A program made the translations under genes and the position numbers. This document shows positions 13,455 to 17,689 of a stretch of DNA of 17,689 bases, in pieces; position 1 is the stretch's first letter; every line of letters starts with the position of its first letter. Location: positions 1-17,689 of the forward strand of contig JAPUFZ010000351.1 in assembly GCA_027293245.1 (NCBI GenBank), in the 5' to 3' direction. The stretch comes from Gammaproteobacteria bacterium (GTDB lineage: Bacteria; Pseudomonadota; Gammaproteobacteria; GCA-001735895). Below the pieces are notes generated by a model. That model saw only the letters and a program-made list of their open reading frames with translations. It was not told where the DNA came from and did not search any database.

Positions 13455-14690
13455 TCAGCAGCCTCTGTAGTTCTTTGCCACGCATTCGCGGGCGAGGTCC
13501 TGGGCTTTCCCCACTAGTGTAGGAGTCATTTTCTTTTCAACTTTGCGGCGACTCTTCGCCGCAACCTTATGTCCTTGTGAAGCTGCGATATTCCACCACA
13601 TATGGGCGCGAATATAGTCCTGTACAACACCTTGCCCATTGAAGTACATGTTAGCCACCTTGTACTGTGCGCCCGCATCTCCCTGGTCAGCAACTCGCTG
13701 GTACCACTTGAGTGCGGACTTGTAGTTCTGAATAACACCCCGCCCTTTGAAATAAATATTACCAAGGTGATTCAGAGCTGCGACATCCCCTTGATCAGCG
13801 GCAAGCTGGTACCACTTAATCGCGGTCCTGTAGTCCTGAATAACACCCCGTCCATTGAAATACATTTCACCCAGGCGTTTCATTGCCGCGACATCCCCCT
13901 GATCGGCAGCGAGCTGATACCACTTGAGCGCAATTTTGTAGTCCTGGATAACACCCTGCCCATTGAAGTACTTATTACCCAGGGAAATCAGTACATTGTT
14001 AGCTGCCTGATTAAAAGCAAGCTGGTACCACTTGATAGCAGCCTTGTAGTCCTGTTCAACACCCTGCCCATAAGCGTACATATGACCCAGACGTTTCATT
14101 GTTGCGACATCCCCCTGATCGGCAGCAAGCTGGTACCACTTGATGGCAGTCCTGTAGTCCTGAATAACACCCCACCCATTGAAATGCATATGACCCAGAT
14201 TGAGCTGGGCCTTTGCATTGCCCTGATTAGCGGCTTGCTCGTACCACTTAAAGGCTGCCTTGTAGTCCTGGGCAACACCCTGTCCAAACAGATAGATATG
14301 ACCCAGATTGAGCTGAGCTTTGGCATCTCCCTGATCTGCGGCTTGCTGGTACCACTCGATGGCTGCCTTGTAGTCCTGTGCAACCCCTTTACCCTGGTTA
14401 TAAATCACTCCTAAATTGTACTGGGCCCGTACATTACCCTGATCCGCGGAACGCCTGAATAACTTGATGGCGGCCGCGTAGTCCCTGGTTACGCCATTGC
14501 CAGTCAAATACATCCAGCCCAGGCCGTTCTGGCTCCTGGCGTCTCCCCGTTTTGCAAGGGGTTTAAATTCTTTCAACGCAGCCGCATAGTCTCCACCGTT
14601 ATACGCATTCAATCCCGCTGCATAGTCAGCAAATGCTGGCGTACCAATCAGGATAATAAATGTAATGGAGAATGCGAGAAGCCCTTTCAT
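13455..14690 (-). CDS. exported Sel1-repeat (SLR) protein
   Basis: A 411-residue protein with a signal peptide (hydrophobic core at about 4-16, cleavage near AFA-DY at residue 21). After one degenerate unit (21-50), nine consecutive 36-residue Sel1 units fill residues 51-374. Each reads approximately LGxMYFNGxGVIQDYxxAIKWYQLAADQGD, and no unit is missing or out of length. The units at 195-338 are especially alike. A basic tail (375-411, KSRRKVEKKM ... ECVAKNYRGC) has two cysteines. Sel1 proteins are alpha-solenoid scaffolds in the periplasm or cell envelope, often for protein complexes or host contact; nothing shows the partner here. The gene stands alone, convergent with the DUF4388-like gene and divergent from the antiporter, with no good Shine-Dalgarno before its ATG. 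Confidence 0.93.
   Translation of the reverse strand: MKGLLAFSITFIILIGTPAFADYAAGLNAYNGGDYAAALKEFKPLAKRGDARSQNGLGWMYLTGNGVTRDYAAAIKLFRRSADQGNVRAQYNLGVIYNQGKGVAQDYKAAIEWYQQAADQGDAKAQLNLGHIYLFGQGVAQDYKAAFKWYEQAANQGNAKAQLNLGHMHFNGWGVIQDYRTAIKWYQLAADQGDVATMKRLGHMYAYGQGVEQDYKAAIKWYQLAFNQAANNVLISLGNKYFNGQGVIQDYKIALKWYQLAADQGDVAAMKRLGEMYFNGRGVIQDYRTAIKWYQLAADQGDVAALNHLGNIYFKGRGVIQNYKSALKWYQRVADQGDAGAQYKVANMYFNGQGVVQDYIRAHMWWNIAASQGHKVAAKSRRKVEKKMTPTLVGKAQDLARECVAKNYRGC
13569..14540 (-). repeat. nine tandem 108-bp units inside the Sel1 gene
   Basis: The Sel1 units are also repeats in DNA: the run TGTAGTCCTGAATAACACCC or a close variant returns every 108 bp on the plus strand. Near-identity over long stretches makes the gene prone to gain or loss of whole units, each of which would keep the frame. 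Confidence 0.85.
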
Positions 14691-14795
14691 CCGGAGATGA
14701 TGACAAATGGCCGGGAAAATTGGAAGTCAAGAGTCACGAAAATCAGTATGGGACTGAATGGCAGAGATTATTTAGCCGTCACAGTATATTGAAAA

Positions 14796-14825
14796 TTGCT
14801 CACAATGGCTGGATGGTGCTAAATT
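14796..14825 (+). promoter_or_regulatory. candidate promoter for the antiporter gene
   Basis: TTGCTC (14796-14801) and TAAATT (14820-14825) are 18 bp apart, about 40 bp before the antiporter ATG. Both hexamers match consensus only in part, so this is a weak candidate in the 174-bp divergent gap. Confidence 0.25.
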
Positions 14826-14864
14826 GTTGTCCGAAAGATATTTATAAAGACATTATCGCAAGCA

Positions 14865-16028
14865 ATGCTCGATCATATTATTCTTCAATTCGTAGTGATT
14901 TTTGCCGGCGCGGCCCTGTTCGCTACCCTGTTCCTGTATTTGAGGCAGCCGATTATCCTGGCCTACATCGCACTGGGCATCGTCGTCGGGCCGAAGGGGC
15001 TGGAGCTGATTAACGACGCCGAGCAAATTGAACAGCTTTCACGTATCGGCATTATTCTGCTGTTGTTTCTGATAGGCCTTAACTTCCAGCCGGCGAAACT
15101 CGTCGGTTTACTCGGACGCATCGGAATCGTAACGCTGGCGACCTGTTTCATATTCATGCTACTGAGTCTGGCGGTAGCTTTGGTCTTAGGTTATCCGTTT
15201 ATCGACAGTTTGATAATTGGCGCGGCGTTAATGTTCTCCAGCACCATTGTTAGCCTGAAGTTAATACCGACAACCCAATTGCATCATCATCATGTTGGCG
15301 AGGTGATGATCAGCGTGCTGTTATTACAGGATGTGATAGCAATCGTGCTCATTCTGCTGGTCACCGAGGGCGGCATGGACAGCATTACAATAACGGTTGC
15401 TTTACTATTGCTCAAACTGGTTATGTTAAGTGTTACGTCATTCATTATCGTGCGATTTGTCATAACAAATCTGTTTTTGAAATTTGATGTGATAAAGGAG
15501 CACTCATTTATAATGGCTTTAGGCTGGGGACTGTTTGTTGCCGGTGCGGCAGAAATGCTGGGGTTGTCTTATGAGATGGGTGCTTTCATTGCTGGCATAA
15601 GCATGGCAACAGTACCCAATGCCCTGGTTATTGCAGAAGAGCTTAAGCCGTTGCGCGATTTCTTCCTGATCCTGTTCTTCTTTTCGATTGGCGCGAAGTT
15701 TGATTTGCTGGTTTCTCAACAACTCATTGTGCCCGGGCTGATTATAACCGCACTGTTGATGGTGGCAAAACCGGTGATGTTTAACTGGGGATTTAAGGCG
15801 ATTGGTGAAACCTCGAAAAATTCTGCTGAACTAGGAGCCAGGCTAGGGCAGGCCAGCGAGTTTTCATTATTAATCGCCTTTAGCGCGCTGGCATCGGGTT
15901 TGATAGAAGAGCGTTCGTCATACCTGATACAGCTTGTCGTGGTGCTTACATTTGTAGTTTCGACCTATTGGGTAGTAAACAGATATCCGACACCTATTTC
16001 ATATAAGAAAGGGCAAAGAAAAGATTAG
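14865..16028 (+). CDS. CPA2-family cation:proton antiporter, membrane domain only
   Basis: A 387-residue transporter of the KefB/RosB type, with about 11-13 membrane helices. Family landmarks are PIILAYIALGIVVGPKGL (29-46), LLLFLIGLNF (65-74), FSSTIVSLKLIP (124-135), the ion-pathway motif LLLQDVIAI with Gln155-Asp156, YEMGAFIAGISMA, FFLILFFFSIG, and GARLGQASEFSLLIAF (324-339). It ends just after the last helix with a short basic tail, so the cytoplasmic TrkA-N/RCK domain that regulates KefB and KefC is absent. Four His in a row (140-143) sit in the loop before the QD helix, which may be a pH- or metal-sensing spot. It should exchange Na+ or K+ for H+ at the inner membrane. No neighbour points to a specific ion. 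Confidence 0.92.
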   Translation: MLDHIILQFVVIFAGAALFATLFLYLRQPIILAYIALGIVVGPKGLELINDAEQIEQLSRIGIILLLFLIGLNFQPAKLVGLLGRIGIVTLATCFIFMLLSLAVALVLGYPFIDSLIIGAALMFSSTIVSLKLIPTTQLHHHHVGEVMISVLLLQDVIAIVLILLVTEGGMDSITITVALLLLKLVMLSVTSFIIVRFVITNLFLKFDVIKEHSFIMALGWGLFVAGAAEMLGLSYEMGAFIAGISMATVPNALVIAEELKPLRDFFLILFFFSIGAKFDLLVSQQLIVPGLIITALLMVAKPVMFNWGFKAIGETSKNSAELGARLGQASEFSLLIAFSALASGLIEERSSYLIQLVVVLTFVVSTYWVVNRYPTPISYKKGQRKD

Positions 16029-16163
16029 TGTGCTGGAATCCTCCGCTAGGCGCAGCGCACCAGGACAATGTGCGAATTCGGCCAATAACGCATCGTCGAG
16101 AAGTTCTCGGACAGTCTCCTAGCGCCCCTCACATGTACCCCGGCGGAGAATAGAAAATTCAGG

Positions 16164-17027
16164 TTAATCTAAATTCAACGCACGGCGTTCGCTTTCCCAG
16201 AATTTCCAGGAGATTGCCGCATAAACCGAATAAGTCATCTCAGCGGTAAATAGCGGGCTATTACGGTTTGCTGCACCGTGGTGAGACGACAGGCGGGTAC
16301 CGAGCAACATCTCAAACGAATCGTTGAGCGACTTCAACCAGCTGATCGACAGGTCGGTACCAAGATAACCGCCGTTGGCTTCATAAGCCGCTCGCGTCGG
16401 CGTCGCGAAAGCAGGATCAACCCTATAGAAATAGCCCATGTACTTGCTGTTCGCAAAAGTTGGGGTCAGGCGGATTTTCAGTTCGTCCCTGGGTTTGGCC
16501 AGCTTCTTTAGATAGATCAGTTCGGGACCCATGACCAGGCCCTGGTAGGTTGCATCCAGGCCATCGAAAGAAAACGCCGCGCGCAAATCCAGGCTAAGAA
16601 ACCAGCGACCATCGAAGACCGCCGGCGATGCAAATTCCATCTCCAGTTCCGGTCCCGCTTCGAGTAACAAGTCCAGGTCCGGCATACCGGTCCGTGCTAC
16701 GATATCGTCGCTGTCGACCGGGAATTCCATACCAAACGAAAAATCCAGTTTGATCCGGTCACGACGGAACAGGCGGCCTGTGACCGGATTCTCCCTGTCA
16801 TCCCCCAGGCGCAGGTATTTCCCGCGATAAACTGGATAGGGTAGCGGAATAATATTGAGTTGGTAATCTTCCGATGCCGGATAAGCTGCACCATAGTGGC
16901 CAAACCCGGCCAATCGCCATTCCCAGAGAGCTTCGGTTGCTTCGCTCTCCGTGTCCTGTGCGACGGCTATGGGTGTCGCCAGGCATAAAATTGCCAGGGT
17001 AATCGCTTTGGTGAGAATTGTTTGCAG
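16164..17027 (-). CDS. MipA/OmpV-family outer-membrane protein, CTG start
   Basis: An outer-membrane beta-barrel of about 287 residues. The frame contains no ATG, GTG or TTG that would include the signal peptide: the first TTG is at 16913, inside the mature protein. An in-frame stop lies at 17039, and the only plausible start after it is CTG at 17027, 7 bp after AAGG (17035-17038). From there a complete signal peptide reads MQTILTKAITLAILC ... PIAVA with cleavage before QDTES. MipA traits follow: GFGHYGAAYPASEDY, IIPLPYPVYRGKYLRLG, and repeated amphipathic strands to TYSVYAAISWKFW. The protein ends with ERRALNLD, beyond the usual aromatic C-terminal residue, which is odd for a barrel. Role in the family: murein-associated scaffold or outer-membrane transport. 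The start is inferred and could be confirmed by peptide data. Confidence 0.85.
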   Translation of the reverse strand: MQTILTKAITLAILCLATPIAVAQDTESEATEALWEWRLAGFGHYGAAYPASEDYQLNIIPLPYPVYRGKYLRLGDDRENPVTGRLFRRDRIKLDFSFGMEFPVDSDDIVARTGMPDLDLLLEAGPELEMEFASPAVFDGRWFLSLDLRAAFSFDGLDATYQGLVMGPELIYLKKLAKPRDELKIRLTPTFANSKYMGYFYRVDPAFATPTRAAYEANGGYLGTDLSISWLKSLNDSFEMLLGTRLSSHHGAANRNSPLFTAEMTYSVYAAISWKFWESERRALNLD

Positions 17028-17084
17028 GTTAAATCCTTATAATATTACACGGCATTCAATCGAGACTGGCCCTGTCGATTCCCA

Positions 17085-17237
17085 TTATACGTTGCGGGTT
17101 ACGGTGGTACCGCAGCGTCGGCATTCGTCCCTTTCAACACCTCCGGTACCAAATCCAAGCGTTACGCTAACGACACGATAATCGTGAAACCCAAGCCAGC
17201 AAAGGATTCGGCCAAGTAGTGGTGGTAGCTTTACCAT
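17085..17237 (-). CDS. very small Cys/His-motif protein (possible zinc ribbon)
   Basis: A 50-residue protein, starting at ATG 17237 after a G-rich stretch (GGGGCGA, about 6 bp before). It reads MVKLPPLLGRILCWLGFHDY, then a short beta segment with Gly-rich FGTGG, then DECRRCGTTVTRNV. Cys and His in CWLGFH together with CRRC give a likely four-ligand zinc site. The same pattern (CxxxGxHxY ... CxRC) occurs in many short uncharacterised proteobacterial proteins. The frame is open further upstream to an ATG at 17387, but that part has no protein-like features and I exclude it. It lies 57 bp upstream of the MipA gene on the same strand. Function unknown. Confidence 0.5.
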   Translation of the reverse strand: MVKLPPLLGRILCWLGFHDYRVVSVTLGFGTGGVERDECRRCGTTVTRNV

Positions 17238-17533
17238 ATCAGTCGCCCCAATTTCATTCAGCAATGCCCGTATATAGAGAAATATACTCCAATTTTCCTC
17301 TGTTCGCGTAGTGATTCTGACTTTGTTTTTATTCAACCATTGCACAGCGCAAGGCAGCCTAAATCGAGCGTACATCAACCCGCTCATGATGTATCACGAA
17401 GGTAATCAAGATCTCTTAAATAAAAGTCCACTATCGTAAATCAAAGCGATGTCTTAAATTTGAATTTCAAACAAAGTGTTACTCCGGGGCAAGGTAAAAT
17501 TAACGCCCGCTATATGTTATCGTTGAATTTGCT

Positions 17534-17689
17534 ATGAATCTTTCAGATCTACTCGCTGACCGGGCAACTAAATATGGAAACAGGGAATTCCTGTTGTTCG
17601 AACGCCAGCCTGGTAACAGCACATTTAATAATATTAATCAGAAGTCTTTTCGACAGACTCTGACTTTTCGCGGACTGGATGATCGCGTC
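17534..17689 (+). CDS. N-terminus of probable acyl-CoA synthetase / AMP-dependent ligase (cut by window end)
   Basis: The first 52 codons of a gene running off the right edge. The sequence MNLSDLLADRATKYGNREFL followed by LTFRGLDDRV matches the usual opening of AMP-forming acyl-CoA synthetases and related adenylating enzymes (N-L-x-x-L-L-x-x-R-A ... R-x-F-L ... L-T-Y-x-E-L-D-x-R-V). The ATP-binding and core motifs are outside the window, so the substrate class cannot be told. The ATG has no strong Shine-Dalgarno (TTGAATTTGCT before it), and a TATATG about 20 bp upstream might be a -10. The middle (NSTFNNINQKSFRQ) is unusually Asn-rich for this region. Confidence 0.62.
   Translation, partial: MNLSDLLADRATKYGNREFLLFERQPGNSTFNNINQKSFRQTLTFRGLDDRV

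Noticed and set aside
13602..14414. 270-codon plus-strand frame across the Sel1 gene
   Set aside because: It is the antisense shadow of the Sel1 repeats; its periodic sequence follows from the 108-bp units being a multiple of three without stops.
13569..14540. Regular repeats that might suggest a CRISPR array
   Set aside because: Units are contiguous 108-bp coding repeats without distinct spacers, and they translate into Sel1 motifs.
14672..15013. 113-codon plus-strand frame before the antiporter
   Set aside because: It overlaps the real antiporter start in another frame and its sequence is not protein-like.
16097..16109. 13-bp palindrome CGAGAA-G-TTCTCG between the antiporter and MipA genes
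   Set aside because: It is short and lacks a T-run. The 135-bp convergent gap also has a 7-bp inverted repeat 80 bp apart, but nothing that stands out from chance.
17238..17387. N-terminal extension giving a 100-residue form of the small Cys/His protein
   Set aside because: The added 50 residues show no pattern, and a suitable ATG with a G-rich leader lies at 17237.
1..17689. Mobile element, prophage or defence island
   Set aside because: No transposase, integrase, tRNA target, terminal repeats, restriction or toxin-antitoxin gene was found; the genes are of ordinary chromosomal type.

Overview
The window looks like ordinary chromosome of a free-living, probably marine or environmental gammaproteobacterium. 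The basis is a YbiI-type DksA/TraR protein ending in GSKDSQLR, a GreB, a BisC-like molybdoenzyme, a MipA/OmpV porin-like protein, many two-gene operons and roughly balanced base composition. This is inferred from protein families only. There is no rRNA, tRNA, CRISPR array, insertion sequence or phage gene. Protein genes fill nearly the whole window, two of them cut by its edges.

Layout. 1-1136 (minus): a DUF805 protein and a second multi-pass membrane protein, 25 bp apart, both opening with an N-x-Y-x-A-P-type tag. 1391-1957 (plus): an exported TPR protein. 2017-2283 (minus): YbiI zinc-finger protein. 2397-4001 (plus): an unusual Rieske protein with about 400 residues of uncharacterised helical, His-bearing sequence. 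It abuts, tail to tail with no gap, an SDR dehydrogenase (4002-4781, minus). Upstream of the SDR on the same strand lie a cytoplasmic BisC/DMSO-reductase-type molybdoenzyme (4841-7099) and a short TetR regulator (7219-7686).

The 149-bp gap between the TetR gene and the divergent trpB holds a perfect palindrome of two 10-bp arms around one base. It covers the -10 of a plausible promoter directed at trpB, so one regulator may control both the TetR-molybdoenzyme-SDR set and the trpBA operon. The trpBA pair (7836-9859) keeps its catalytic residues, but the TrpA is strongly diverged around its substrate and phosphate pockets. A histidine phosphatase and greB follow on the same strand, closed by a strong stem-loop with a T-run at 11181-11241.

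11424-13403 (plus) carries a two-gene module: a dCache-HAMP membrane sensor with no output domain, then a small soluble protein resembling DUF4388 and DUF8082 domains. Next come an exported Sel1-repeat protein made of nine near-identical 36-residue units (minus), a CPA2 cation:proton antiporter without a regulatory domain (plus), a MipA/OmpV outer-membrane protein whose only sensible start appears to be CTG (minus), a very small Cys/His-motif protein (minus), and the first 52 codons of a probable acyl-CoA synthetase/AMP-ligase (plus).

The best candidates for undescribed biology are the Rieske-helical fusion, the output-less sensor with its DUF4388-like partner, and the diverged trpBA next to a TetR operator.
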